Assembly (NCBI RefSeq): GCF_000442255.1
Contig: NZ_KE557279.1
Location: forward strand, 175,030-239,029
Direction of reading: 5' to 3'
DNA length: 64,000 bases
From: Salipiger mucosus DSM 16094
GTDB lineage: Bacteria; Pseudomonadota; Alphaproteobacteria; Rhodobacterales; Rhodobacteraceae
Shown here one piece after another: positions 8,671 to 17,283 of this stretch. A program made the position numbers and the translations under genes. The first letter of the stretch is position 1. The number at the start of each line of letters is the position of its first letter. The notes beneath the pieces are model-generated. The model ran no database searches. It saw nothing but the letters and a program-made list of their open reading frames with translations, and was not told where the DNA came from.

Positions 8671-9840
8671 CTAGACGACGAGCGACAGGAGCCCGCCCGG
8701 GCGCCGCTCGATCCGGCCCTCGACCTCGAGATCGGTAAGCGCCGGAGAGACCGTGCCGGAGGTCGCGCCGAGGTCGCGGATGAGCTGATCCTCGGCCAGC
8801 GGCGCGGGGCCCAGCCGTGACAGGATCTGCGCGTGCAGCGCGGCGGTTTCGGCCAGGCTGCGCTTTTCCGGCGCGGCGGGCGGGACCCGGGGGTCTTCCG
8901 CAGGCGCCTCGAGCGGCAGGTCGCGCTGCGGCGCCGGGGCCTCGGATGGTCCCAGCGCCTCGACCACGTCCTCGGCGCTGCGGACAAGCCGTGCGCCGTC
9001 GCGGATCAGGATGTTGCAGCCGCCGGCCCGCGCATCGAGCGGATGGCCCGGCACGGCGAGAACCTCGCGCCCCTGGTCCAGCGCGCAGCGCGCGGTGATG
9101 AGCGAGCCGGATTTCGCCGCGGCCTCGACCACGACGACCGCGCGCGAGAGCCCCGAGACGATGCGGTTGCGCGCCGGGAAATGCCGCGCCTGCGGCTGGG
9201 TGCCCATGGGCTGCTCGGACAGCAGAGCGCCACCCCTGGCCCGGATGCCCTCCGCCAGACCCGCGTTTTCCGAGGGGTAGAGCACGTCGACGCCGCCGCC
9301 CAGGACCGCTGCCGTGCCTGTGTCCAGCGCGGCCGCGTGCGCGGCCGTGTCCACGCCGCGCGCCAGCCCCGAGACCACGACGAATCCCGCCTCGCCCAGC
9401 CCCTGCGCAAGCGCGCGGGCCATGCGTGTGCCCAGAGACGAGGCATTGCGTGCGCCCACGAGCGCGATCATCGGCCGCGCCATGACGCCCGCGTCGCCGG
9501 CGGCCCAGAGGATCGGCGGCGGATCGGCGATGTCCGAAAGGTCGGCGGGATACTCCGGTTCGCCCCGGCAGATCATGCGCGCGCCGTGGCGCCGAGCCGC
9601 GGCGAGTTCGGCCTGCACGACACCCTCGGGACAGATCTGGTAGTTCTCGACACCGGCGGCCCGGGCGACCCCGGGCAACGCGGCCAGCGCGGCCGCCGCG
9701 TCACCATGTTCGGCCATCAGCCGCCAGAAGGTCGTCACGCCCACGCGGCGCGAGCGCAAGAGACGGAGCCACAACACCCGAGCGTCTTCCGTGGTGGGTG
9801 GGAGTGGGGGGTGAGCGGAAGAATAATTGTCCTCGGTCAT
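8671..9840 (-). CDS. dprA: DNA-processing protein DprA
   Basis: A ~389-residue cytoplasmic protein that loads RecA onto incoming single-stranded DNA in natural transformation and, in Rhodobacter, gene transfer agent uptake. Order: N-terminal helical region (RLLRSRRVGVTTFWRL), the Rossmann-like DprA core (ALVGARNASSLGTRMA; ARNRIVSGLS; KSGSLITARCALDQGREV; AVPGHP), then a C-terminal winged helix (residues about 325-389). Start: ATG at 9840 is chosen over an in-frame upstream start at 9906 because a CtrA-like box (9885-9899) would otherwise lie inside the coding region and the extra residues do not resemble the family. It stands between topA and tldD, all minus strand. Confidence 0.94.
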   Translation of the reverse strand: MTEDNYSSAHPPLPPTTEDARVLWLRLLRSRRVGVTTFWRLMAEHGDAAAALAALPGVARAAGVENYQICPEGVVQAELAAARRHGARMICRGEPEYPADLSDIADPPPILWAAGDAGVMARPMIALVGARNASSLGTRMARALAQGLGEAGFVVVSGLARGVDTAAHAAALDTGTAAVLGGGVDVLYPSENAGLAEGIRARGGALLSEQPMGTQPQARHFPARNRIVSGLSRAVVVVEAAAKSGSLITARCALDQGREVLAVPGHPLDARAGGCNILIRDGARLVRSAEDVVEALGPSEAPAPQRDLPLEAPAEDPRVPPAAPEKRSLAETAALHAQILSRLGPAPLAEDQLIRDLGATSGTVSPALTDLEVEGRIERRPGGLLSLVV

Positions 9841-9884
9841 TCTGACCCCGTCTTCTTGCAGGGTCAGGTCTAGCGCGACCTTCC

Positions 9885-9899
9885 TTAATTGCAGGTAAA
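9885..9899 (-). promoter_or_regulatory. CtrA-type box upstream of dprA
   Basis: TTAA-N7-TAAA on the plus strand (TTTA-N7-TTAA on the minus strand) matches seven of eight fixed positions of the CtrA consensus TTAA-N7-TTAA. It is 45-59 bp upstream of the chosen dprA ATG. TTAA is rare in this GC-rich window. In Rhodobacter capsulatus dprA is known to be under CtrA control, so the site is plausible; binding is inferred. Confidence 0.6.
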
Positions 9900-9921
9900 C
9901 GGCCACAAGATTTCTGGCGGC

Positions 9922-9939
9922 CCGTCCCCGCAGGGACGG
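9922..9939 (-). terminator. Hairpin after tldD
   Basis: A perfect 7-bp stem (9922-9928 with 9933-9939) and 4-base loop start 4 bases after the tldD stop on the minus strand. No T-run is present. Confidence 0.4.
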
Positions 9940-9943
9940 CGGA

Positions 9944-11365
9944 TCAGGCGGCCGCGCCGCCCACCGTCAGACCGCCGATCATCACCGTGGGCTGGCCCAC
10001 GCCCACCGGCACCCACTGGCCCTGCTTGCCGCAGTTGCCCATACCGGGGTCGAGCGCCATGTCGTTGCCGAGCGCCCGGATCTGGCCCAGCGCCGTCGCC
10101 CCGTCGCCGATCAGCGTGGCGCCCTTGACCGGCGCGCCCACCTTGCCGTTCTTGACGCGGTAGGCTTCCGTACAGCTGAAGACGAACTTGCCGTTGGTGA
10201 TGTCGACCTGCCCGCCGCCGAATCCCACGGCCCAGATGCCGTCATCCAGCCCCGCCACGATGTCGGCCGGGTCGCTGTCGCCGCCCAGCATGTAGGTGTT
10301 GGTCATGCGCGGCATCGGGATATGCGCGTAGCTCTCGCGTCGGCCGTTGCCGGTGGGCTGCGCCCCCATGAGGCGCGCGTTCTGCCGGTCCTGCATGTAG
10401 CCCACCAGCACGCCGTCCTCGATCAGCACGTTCTTGCCCGAGGGCGTGCCCTCATCGTCCACGCTGATCGATCCGCGCCGGTCGGGGATGGTGCCGTCGT
10501 CCAGAACGGTCACGCCCTTGGCCGCGACCTGCTGGCCCATGAGCCCCGCGAAGGCCGAGGATTTCTTGCGGTTGAAGTCGCCTTCGAGCCCGTGGCCGAT
10601 GGCCTCATGCAGCAGGATGCCGGGCCAGCCGGGGCCAAGCACGATGTCCATGACACCCGCCGGAGCAGGCTCGGCGCGCAGGTTCACCAGCGCGATGCGC
10701 AACGCCTCGCGGGCCTTGGCCTGCCAGTCCTGCGGCTCGAGCAGGCCGTCGAGCGTGACACGCCCGCCGCCGCCCGCGGTGCCGGATTCGCGGCGGCCGT
10801 TCTCCTCGACGATGACGCTCACGTTGACACGGGTCATCGGGCGCACGTCGGTCACCAGCACGTCCTCGGGGCGCAGGATCGCGACCTCCTGCAACGAGGC
10901 GGCGATGGTAGCCGTGACCTGCACCACCCGGCTGTCGAGGGCCCGGGCGAAGGCGTCGATCTCGCGCAGCGTGTCGACCTTCACAGGAAACGACTGCCCG
11001 TCGATCGGGTCGGCATCGGTGTAGAGCCGGCGGTTGGTGCCCGCGGGCGGCGGGGCCATCACGCCGCCGCCGTCGCCCACCGCGAGACGCGCCGTCTCGG
11101 AGGCCCGGCCGATGGCGGCCTCGGAAAGCTCGGTCGCATGGGCATAGCCCGCAACCTCGCCGGCGACGGCGCGCAGGCCGAATCCCTCGGAGGCGTCATA
11201 GCTCGCGGTCTTGATTCGCCCGTCGTCCAGCACGAGCGCCTCGGATCGCTTCCGCTCGAGAAAGAGTTCCCCGTCCTCGGCGCCCTCCAGCGCCGCGCGC
11301 AACTGGGCCAGCGTGCGGTCGCGGTCCAGCGCGGTCTCGAAGGGGCGGAAGGGGCCGTCACTCAT
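9944..11365 (-). CDS. tldD: Metalloprotease TldD
   Basis: A 473-residue cytoplasmic PmbA/TldD-family zinc metalloprotease subunit. With TldE/PmbA it degrades or matures unstructured peptides (microcin B17 leader, CcdA in E. coli). The active-site motif HEAIGH (near residue 254-259), with the following GLEGDFNRK segment, is the HExxxH signature of catalytic TldD rather than TldE. The C-terminal DPGMGNCGKQGQWVPVGVGQP block is the usual TldD end. Length matches the family. It is divergent from ctaC, and its start is only 18 bp from the FNR-type box. No pmbA is in the window. Confidence 0.96.
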   Translation of the reverse strand: MSDGPFRPFETALDRDRTLAQLRAALEGAEDGELFLERKRSEALVLDDGRIKTASYDASEGFGLRAVAGEVAGYAHATELSEAAIGRASETARLAVGDGGGVMAPPPAGTNRRLYTDADPIDGQSFPVKVDTLREIDAFARALDSRVVQVTATIAASLQEVAILRPEDVLVTDVRPMTRVNVSVIVEENGRRESGTAGGGGRVTLDGLLEPQDWQAKAREALRIALVNLRAEPAPAGVMDIVLGPGWPGILLHEAIGHGLEGDFNRKKSSAFAGLMGQQVAAKGVTVLDDGTIPDRRGSISVDDEGTPSGKNVLIEDGVLVGYMQDRQNARLMGAQPTGNGRRESYAHIPMPRMTNTYMLGGDSDPADIVAGLDDGIWAVGFGGGQVDITNGKFVFSCTEAYRVKNGKVGAPVKGATLIGDGATALGQIRALGNDMALDPGMGNCGKQGQWVPVGVGQPTVMIGGLTVGGAAA

Positions 11366-11382
11366 TGTCTTCCTCGCGTGAT

Positions 11383-11396
11383 TTGATCTAGATCAA
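11383..11396. promoter_or_regulatory. Perfect FNR/FnrL box between tldD and ctaC
   Basis: TTGAT-CTAG-ATCAA is an exact match to the FNR/FnrL consensus TTGAT-N4-ATCAA. It lies 158 bp before the ctaC ATG and 18 bp before the tldD ATG. FnrL is the oxygen-sensing regulator of Rhodobacterales; control of the aa3 oxidase operon, probably repression when oxygen is low, is an inference from position. The site could equally act on tldD. Confidence 0.75.
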
Positions 11397-11553
11397 GAAA
11401 AAGCGCCGTTTCGCCGCAGCGGTTCGGCTTTATCTGGTGCCCGCTTTGTGCAATTTAAAGGCACAGCTCAACGGGGAGGGGTATGTCCGGGCGACCGGCC
11501 CGCACGCCATCCTCCTGCGACGACACAAGAAAGACAACCGGATCAGGTGAGAC

Positions 11554-12432
11554 ATGCGTAAGATTTCGATGCTGACGGGCCTCCTGGCCGGCCTCACGGC
11601 CGCCCCCGCCCTGGCACAGGACCTCGAAACGGTGGGCAAGCCCCACGCGGGCGGCATGGGCTTCCAGCCCGCGGCAACGGGCCTGGCCGAAGACCTGCAG
11701 TGGCTGGACGGGATGATCCTGGTCATCATCACCGCGATCTGCATCCTCGTGGCCGGCCTGCTCCTCTTCGCCGTCCTGCGCTACAACAGCCGCGCCAACC
11801 CGAACCCCAAGAGCTTCACGCACAACACCCCGCTCGAGGTGGCCTGGACGCTGGGTCCCATCGTGGTTCTCGTGGTGATCGGCGCCTACTCGCTGCCGGT
11901 GCTCTTCAACCAGCAGGAAATCCCCGAGGGCGACGTCGTCATCAAGGCGACCGGCTACCAGTGGTACTGGGGCTACGAGTACGTCGGCGAAGACCTGGGC
12001 TATGACGGCTACATGATCGGCTCGCCCGCGACCGGCGGCGACAACCGCCTGACGCCCGAGGTCGAGGAGCAGCTGACAGAAGCCGGCTACTCGCGCGACG
12101 ACTTCCTGCTCGCCACCGACACCGCCATGGTCGTTCCCGTGGGCGCAACCGTGGTCGTGCAGGTGACCGGCGCCGACGTGATCCACTCCTGGACCATCCC
12201 CGCCTTCGGCGTGAAGCAGGACGCCGTTCCGGGCCGGATCGCCGAGCTGTGGTTCACGCCCGAGCGCGAGGGGATCTACTACGGCCAGTGCTCGGAGCTC
12301 TGCGGCATCCAGCACGCCTACATGCCGATCACCGTCAAGGTGGTCAGCCAGGAGGCCTACGACGCATGGCTCGCCGCCTCCAAGGAAGAGGGCTGGTACG
12401 TGGACGTGAACCAGTTCCTCGCCGGCGCCTGA
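11554..12432 (+). CDS. ctaC: Cytochrome c oxidase subunit II
   Basis: A 292-residue subunit of aa3-type cytochrome c oxidase carrying the binuclear CuA centre that accepts electrons from cytochrome c. It has a cleavable signal peptide (APALA, about residue 22), two transmembrane helices (about residues 50-75 and 95-115), and a periplasmic cupredoxin domain. The CuA ligands are seen in VIHSWTIP (His) and [12 protein letters not shown] (two Cys, His, Met; from about residue 246). It leads the operon ctaC-ctaB-small ORF-ctaG-ctaE. Subunit I (ctaD) is not in the window, as is common in Rhodobacterales. Confidence 0.98.
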   Translation: MRKISMLTGLLAGLTAAPALAQDLETVGKPHAGGMGFQPAATGLAEDLQWLDGMILVIITAICILVAGLLLFAVLRYNSRANPNPKSFTHNTPLEVAWTLGPIVVLVVIGAYSLPVLFNQQEIPEGDVVIKATGYQWYWGYEYVGEDLGYDGYMIGSPATGGDNRLTPEVEEQLTEAGYSRDDFLLATDTAMVVPVGATVVVQVTGADVIHSWTIPAFGVKQDAVPGRIAELWFTPEREGIYYGQCSELCGIQHAYMPITVKVVSQEAYDAWLAASKEEGWYVDVNQFLAGA

Positions 12433-12506
12433 TCCGGTTCCGCGCATCCCGGACCGCCGGGATGCGCCCTTCTCCGACTGACTGCCCGACTGCCTGAAAG
12501 ACCCAG

Positions 12507-13454
12507 ATGACCGACCTCAGCACCAACGCCAAGGTTCCCGGCGCCGAGACCGAAGCGCAATTCGGCGACTACTTCGCGCTCCTGAAGCCGCGCGTCATGA
12601 CGCTGGTGGTCTTCACCGCCTTTGTCGGCCTGCTGGCAGCGCCGGCGTCGGTGCATCCCTTCGTGGGCTTCTGCGCGATTCTCTTCATCGCCGTGGGCGG
12701 TGGCGCCTCGGGCGCGCTGAACATGTGGTGGGACGCCGACATCGACGCCGTGATGCGCCGCACCGCGCGCCGTCCGATCCCCTCGGGCCGTGTCGAGGGC
12801 GGCGAGGCGCTGGCCATCGGGCTGGTGCTTTCGGCCTTCGCGGTAGTGTTCCTGGGGCTCGCCACCAACTGGCTGGCCGCCGGCCTGCTGGCCTTCACCA
12901 TCTTCTTCTACGTCGTGATCTACACCATGTGGCTGAAGCGCACGACGCCCCAGAACATCGTCATCGGCGGCGCCGCCGGCGCCTTCCCCCCGATGATCGG
13001 CTGGGCCGCCGCGACCGGATCGGTCAGCGTCGAGGCCGTGCTGATGTTCTGCCTGACCTTCATGTGGACGCCGCCGCACTTCTGGGCCCTCGCGCTCTTC
13101 ATGCGGGGTGACTACGACGCCGCCAAGGTGCCGATGCTGACCGTGACCCACGGTCGCCGGTCGACCCGCGTGCACATCCTCGTCTACACCGTGCTGCTGG
13201 CCGCGCTGGCCGTCGGCACCGCCTTCACCGCCGTCGGCGGGCCGGTCTACCTGGCGACCGCGCTGGTCCTCAACGCGCTCTTCCTCAAGGGCGCCTGGGA
13301 CATCTTCCGCCGAGACGAGGCGGCCTCGGAGGCGGACAACTACAAGGCCGAGAAAGCGTTCTTCAAGCTGTCGCTGCTCTACCTCTTCGCGCATTTCGGC
13401 GCGATCCTGGTCGAGGCCGGCCTGGCACGCTTCGGCTTCGGAGGCTGGGCATGA
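12507..13454 (+). CDS. ctaB: Protoheme IX farnesyltransferase (heme O synthase)
   Basis: A 315-residue UbiA-family membrane prenyltransferase that attaches farnesyl to heme b to give heme O, the precursor of heme A for the oxidase. Nine hydrophobic helices are expected. The prenyl-diphosphate motif NMWWDADIDAVMRRT (N-x3-D-x3-D, near residue 72) is intact, and the second Asp-rich/His loop MWTPPHFWALAL is present. Length is normal. The stop overlaps the next small ORF by four bases (ATGA), showing translational coupling in the cta operon. Confidence 0.98.
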   Translation: MTDLSTNAKVPGAETEAQFGDYFALLKPRVMTLVVFTAFVGLLAAPASVHPFVGFCAILFIAVGGGASGALNMWWDADIDAVMRRTARRPIPSGRVEGGEALAIGLVLSAFAVVFLGLATNWLAAGLLAFTIFFYVVIYTMWLKRTTPQNIVIGGAAGAFPPMIGWAAATGSVSVEAVLMFCLTFMWTPPHFWALALFMRGDYDAAKVPMLTVTHGRRSTRVHILVYTVLLAALAVGTAFTAVGGPVYLATALVLNALFLKGAWDIFRRDEAASEADNYKAEKAFFKLSLLYLFAHFGAILVEAGLARFGFGGWA

Positions 13455-13639
13455 GCATCGCGCGCCTCCACGACCTCCACAAGCGCCGCATGGGCCGCAA
13501 CCTTGGCGTGGGCCTCGTGCTCGCGGCCTTCATCGTGATCATCTTCGGCCTGACGATCGTCAAGATCGGGCGCGGCGACTTCTCGACCAACCCGGGTGCG
13601 CCCGGACGGGCCATTGAGGAGACGAGCAATGAAAACTGA
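13451..13639 (+). CDS. Small single-span membrane protein of the cta operon
   Basis: A 62-residue protein with a basic N-terminus (HKRRMGRN), one hydrophobic helix (about residues 18-39, VGLVLAAFIVIIFGLTIV) and a short polar tail. It overlaps ctaB by ATGA and runs 11 bases into ctaG, so it is clearly co-translated in the oxidase assembly operon. Small proteins of this size occupy the same slot in cta operons of other Rhodobacterales. A role in oxidase assembly is inferred from context; no catalytic motif is visible. Confidence 0.8.
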   Translation: MSIARLHDLHKRRMGRNLGVGLVLAAFIVIIFGLTIVKIGRGDFSTNPGAPGRAIEETSNEN

Positions 13640-14219
13640 CGGCAACAACCCCAAGAAGACGGTCCTTCAGCTCGTGGGCGTCGTGCTCTTCATGGGCGGC
13701 ATGGCCTGGGCCTCGGTCCCGCTCTACGATTTCTTCTGCCGGGTGACCGGCTACGGCGGCGAGACCGGCGTGGCCTCGGCCACCACCGGCGAGGTTCTGG
13801 AGCGCGAAATCACGGTGCGCTTCGACGCCTCGAAGGAGCGCGGGATGCCCTGGGAGTTCAAGCCGATGCAGACCGAAATGACGGTCAAGATCGGACAGGA
13901 CGGCCTGGCTTTCTACGAGGCCTACAATCCGACCGACCGACCGATCGCCGGGCAGGCGGCCTACAACGTCTACCCCTTCGACGCGGGCAACTTCTTCAAC
14001 AAGATCGCCTGCTTCTGCTTCACCGAACAGGTGCTGATGCCCGGTGAGCGTGTCGAGATGCCGGTGAACTTCTTCGTCGACCCCGCGATCGTCAACGATC
14101 CGGACGCGAAGCACACCAACCACATCACGCTCAGCTACACCTTCTACGAGATCGACCTGCCCGAAGAGGTGCAGGCTTCGCTCGAGACCGAGAACGCGGA
14201 CGCAAGCTCCGTCAACTAA
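13629..14219 (+). CDS. ctaG: Cytochrome c oxidase assembly protein CtaG (Cox11 family)
   Basis: A 196-residue copper chaperone that delivers CuB to oxidase subunit I. One N-terminal transmembrane helix (about residues 10-32) anchors a periplasmic immunoglobulin-like domain carrying the CFCFTEQ motif, whose two Cys bind Cu(I). The ATG at 13629 follows GAGGAGA and sits inside the end of the preceding small ORF; an in-frame start at 13596 would add 11 residues with no family support. Context in the cta operon agrees with the function. Confidence 0.97.
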   Translation: MKTDGNNPKKTVLQLVGVVLFMGGMAWASVPLYDFFCRVTGYGGETGVASATTGEVLEREITVRFDASKERGMPWEFKPMQTEMTVKIGQDGLAFYEAYNPTDRPIAGQAAYNVYPFDAGNFFNKIACFCFTEQVLMPGERVEMPVNFFVDPAIVNDPDAKHTNHITLSYTFYEIDLPEEVQASLETENADASSVN

Positions 14220-14245
14220 CGCCGAGATCCAACGAGGGAAACGAG

Positions 14246-15046
14246 ATGGCGCACGCTAAAGAACATGACTACCACATCCTGAGCCCGTCGATCTGGCCTT
14301 TCGTCGCTTCGGTCTCGTCGTTCGTGATGCTCTTCGGGGCCGTCCTTTGGATGAAGGACAGCGGCCCCTGGATCTTCCTGATCGGCTTCGTGGGCGTTCT
14401 CTACGTGATGTTCGGCTGGTGGTCGGACGTCATCGCCGAAAGCCGCGTGGGCGATCACACGCCCGTCGTGCAGATCGGCCTCAAGTACGGCTTCATCCTG
14501 TTCATCATGTCCGAGGTGATGTTCTTCCTCGCGTGGTTCTGGAGCTTCTTCAAGCACGCGCTCTACCCGATGGGGCCGAACTCCCCCGCGCAGGACGGCG
14601 TTTGGCCGCCCGCCGGGATCGAGACCTTCGACCCCTGGCACCTGCCGCTGATCAACACCCTGATCCTGCTGTGCTCGGGCGCGGCCGTGACCTGGGCGCA
14701 CCACGCGCTGGTGCACGAGAACAACCGCGAGGACATGAAGTGGGGCCTGATCATCGGCATCGCGCTCGGCGCCATCTTCACGGTCTTCCAGGCCTATGAA
14801 TACAGCCACGCGGCCTTCGGCTTCTCGGGCAACATCTACGGCGCCAACTTCTTCATGGCGACGGGTTTCCACGGGATGCACGTGATCATCGGGACGATCT
14901 TCCTCTTCGTCTGCCTGCTGCGCCTGCTGGGCGGCGACTTCACGCCCGACAAGCACGTGGGCTTCGAGGCGGCCGCCTGGTACTGGCATTTCGTCGACGT
15001 GGTCTGGCTCTTCCTCTTCGCCGCCATCTACGTCTGGGGCGGCTGA
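14246..15046 (+). CDS. ctaE: Cytochrome c oxidase subunit III
   Basis: A 266-residue, seven-helix integral membrane subunit of the aa3 oxidase, which stabilises the catalytic core and proton uptake. Family motifs are visible: [18 protein letters not shown] early, and C-terminal [13 protein letters not shown] and [27 protein letters not shown] sequence precedes the ATG. It is the last gene of the cta operon, followed by a terminator. Confidence 0.98.
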   Translation: MAHAKEHDYHILSPSIWPFVASVSSFVMLFGAVLWMKDSGPWIFLIGFVGVLYVMFGWWSDVIAESRVGDHTPVVQIGLKYGFILFIMSEVMFFLAWFWSFFKHALYPMGPNSPAQDGVWPPAGIETFDPWHLPLINTLILLCSGAAVTWAHHALVHENNREDMKWGLIIGIALGAIFTVFQAYEYSHAAFGFSGNIYGANFFMATGFHGMHVIIGTIFLFVCLLRLLGGDFTPDKHVGFEAAAWYWHFVDVVWLFLFAAIYVWGG

Positions 15047-15071
15047 ACCGCACCGCGACGCAGACCATCAC

Positions 15072-15100
15072 AAGCGCCCGCCCTCACCGGCGGGCGCTTT
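15072..15100 (+). terminator. Terminator of the cta operon
   Basis: An 11-bp perfect stem (15072-15082 with 15089-15099) with a 6-base loop lies 26 bases after ctaE and runs into TTT. Confidence 0.8.
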
Positions 15101-15214
15101 GCCGTTCCGGCAAGCGCATCCGCCGCGCCCCACCCCGGCCATTCCACCTTGAAGCTGCCGGTCCCCCCGCGATAAAGCAGGCAGGACACGCCCCTGCCCA
15201 CAGCCGGACCTTTC

Positions 15215-15892
15215 GTGACCCGCTACCTCGCTCCCCTGCTCTTCGGCCTCATCGGCGCCGCCATCCTGGTGGGGCTGGGCACGTGGCAAGTGCAGCGCCT
15301 TGGCGAGAAGGAGGGCATCCTCGCCGAGCGCGAGGCGCTGATCCACGGCGCGCCGCAGCCCCTGCCCCGGACGATCGCCCCCGAGGAGCAGCGCTATCGC
15401 CCCGTGGAACTCTCGGGCGAGATCCTGCCCGGCGCCCTGCGCGTCCTGGTCAGCCGCAAGCAGATCGGCCCGGGCTACCTTGTCGTCTCGCCGTTCCGCA
15501 CTGACGACGGGCGCCTCCTGCTTCTGGACCGCGGCTTCACGCCGGTCGACAACCGCGATCTCGCGCCGCGCAGTGGACCGGCCCAGGTGACGGGCAACCT
15601 TCACTGGCCGGACGAGCGCAACGCCTCGACGCCTCAGAACGACATCGCGGGCAACACCTGGTTCGCCCGCGACATCGGCCCCATGGCCGAGGAACTGGGC
15701 ACCGAGCCTCTGCTGGTCGTCGCGCGCAAGATCACGCCCGCGGACGCCGCGATCGAGCCGCTGCCCGTGGACACGAGCAACATTCCGAACGATCACCTGC
15801 AATACGCCATCACCTGGTTCTCACTGGCAGTGGTGTGGCTGGGCATGACCGCCTATTGGATATGGCGGAGAGCGACCACGAGGGAGACCTGA
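15215..15892 (+). CDS. SURF1 family oxidase assembly protein
   Basis: A 225-residue SURF1 protein that helps insert heme A into cytochrome oxidase. It has the family plan: an N-terminal transmembrane helix (about residues 5-25, ending GTWQVQRLGEKE, a strong SURF1 signature), a periplasmic domain, and a C-terminal helix (YAITWFSLAVVWLGMTAYWIW). The start is GTG at 15215. It stands behind the cta terminator, yet is functionally linked to it; its stop overlaps thrC by one base (TGATG), so thrC and followers may depend on its translation. Confidence 0.95.
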   Translation: MTRYLAPLLFGLIGAAILVGLGTWQVQRLGEKEGILAEREALIHGAPQPLPRTIAPEEQRYRPVELSGEILPGALRVLVSRKQIGPGYLVVSPFRTDDGRLLLLDRGFTPVDNRDLAPRSGPAQVTGNLHWPDERNASTPQNDIAGNTWFARDIGPMAEELGTEPLLVVARKITPADAAIEPLPVDTSNIPNDHLQYAITWFSLAVVWLGMTAYWIWRRATTRET

Positions 15893-17283
15893 TGCGCTAC
15901 ATCTCGACCCGGGGCCAGGCGCCCGCGCTGAGCTTCGAAGAGGCGATGCTGTCGGGCCTTGCCCGTGACGGCGGGCTCTACGTTCCCGAAACCGTGCCCA
16001 CCATGAGCGCGGAGGACATCCGCGCCCTGCACGGGCTGAGCTACGAGGAAACCGCCTTTCGCGTGATGCGGCCCTTCGTCGGCGACAGCTTCACCGACGA
16101 GACCTTCGGCGACCTGATCGCCAAGGCCTATGCCGGCTTCGGCCACGGTGCGCGCGCGCCCATGGTGCAGCTTGCGCCGGGGCACTTCCTGCTGGAGCTG
16201 TTCCACGGGCCGACGCTGGCCTTCAAGGACTTCGCGATGCAGCTCATCGGGCAGCTCTTCGAGGAGGCCCTGACCCGGCGCGGCGAACGGGTGACCATCG
16301 TCGGCGCCACCAGCGGCGACACCGGCAGCGCGGCGATCGAGGCCTTCAAGGGGCTCGACGCGGTGGATGTCTTCATCCTCTACCCGCACGGACGCGTGTC
16401 CGAGGTGCAGCGCCGCCAGATGACCACGCCGACCGAGGCAAACGTCCATGCTGTCGCGCTCGACGGGCATTTCGACGACTGCCAGGCGCGGCTGAAGGAC
16501 ATGTTCAACGACTTCGCCTTCCGCGACGAGGTGCGGCTGGCGGGCGTGAACTCGATCAACTGGGCGCGGGTGCTGGCGCAGGTGGTCTACTACTTCTCCG
16601 CCGCCGTGTCGCTGGGCGCGCCTGACCGCAAGGTCAGCTTCACCGTGCCCACCGGCAACTTCGGCGACGTCTTCGCCGGCTACATCGCCAAGAAGATGGG
16701 CCTGCCCATCGACAGGCTTGTCGTGGCGACCAACCAGAACGACATCCTGCATCGCTGCCTGACCTCGGGCGACTACGTCACCTCCGAAGTGCACCCTTCG
16801 GTCTCGCCCTCCATGGACATCCAGGTCAGCAGCAACTTCGAGCGCGTGCTCTTCGACGCTTACGGCCGCGACGGAAATGCCGTGGCACAGCTCATGGACG
16901 AGCTGAAATCCGGCGGCGGCTTCCACGTCAGCCAGGGCGCGCTGCAGGCCCTGCGCGAGCATTTCGAGAGCGGCCGCGCCTCCGAGGACGAGACACTGGC
17001 CACGATCAAGGCCGCACGCGCCAGCATGGGCGAGCTGCTGTGCCCCCACTCGGCGGTGGGCGTGAAGGTGGCGGACGAGCACCGCGCACCGGACACACCC
17101 ATGGTGACCCTCGCCACCGCCCATCCCGCCAAGTTCCCCGACGCGGTCGAGCAGGCCAGCGGCATCCGCCCGCCCCTGCCCGAGCGCATGGCCGACCTCT
17201 TCGACCGGGAGGAGCGCATGACGCGCGCGCCCAACGACCTGTCGGCCCTCGAAACCCTGATCCGAGAGCGTATTCCCCAGTGA
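15892..17283 (+). CDS. thrC: Threonine synthase
   Basis: A 463-residue PLP enzyme converting O-phospho-L-homoserine to L-threonine. The N-terminus MRYISTRGQAPALSFEEAML is the classic ThrC start; the PLP Lys lies in TLAFKDFA near residue 112; the phosphate-binding loop GATSGDTGSAA and the TVPTGNFGDVFAGY segment follow. Start at 15892 is used because it overlaps the SURF1 stop (TGATG) and gives the family N-terminus. Its stop overlaps the next gene (GTGA), forming an SURF1-thrC-M16-GNAT overlapping chain. Confidence 0.97.
   Translation: MRYISTRGQAPALSFEEAMLSGLARDGGLYVPETVPTMSAEDIRALHGLSYEETAFRVMRPFVGDSFTDETFGDLIAKAYAGFGHGARAPMVQLAPGHFLLELFHGPTLAFKDFAMQLIGQLFEEALTRRGERVTIVGATSGDTGSAAIEAFKGLDAVDVFILYPHGRVSEVQRRQMTTPTEANVHAVALDGHFDDCQARLKDMFNDFAFRDEVRLAGVNSINWARVLAQVVYYFSAAVSLGAPDRKVSFTVPTGNFGDVFAGYIAKKMGLPIDRLVVATNQNDILHRCLTSGDYVTSEVHPSVSPSMDIQVSSNFERVLFDAYGRDGNAVAQLMDELKSGGGFHVSQGALQALREHFESGRASEDETLATIKAARASMGELLCPHSAVGVKVADEHRAPDTPMVTLATAHPAKFPDAVEQASGIRPPLPERMADLFDREERMTRAPNDLSALETLIRERIPQ

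Noticed and set aside
9840-9906. Upstream in-frame start for dprA
   Set aside because: The added 22 residues do not look like DprA and would place the CtrA-like box inside the coding region.
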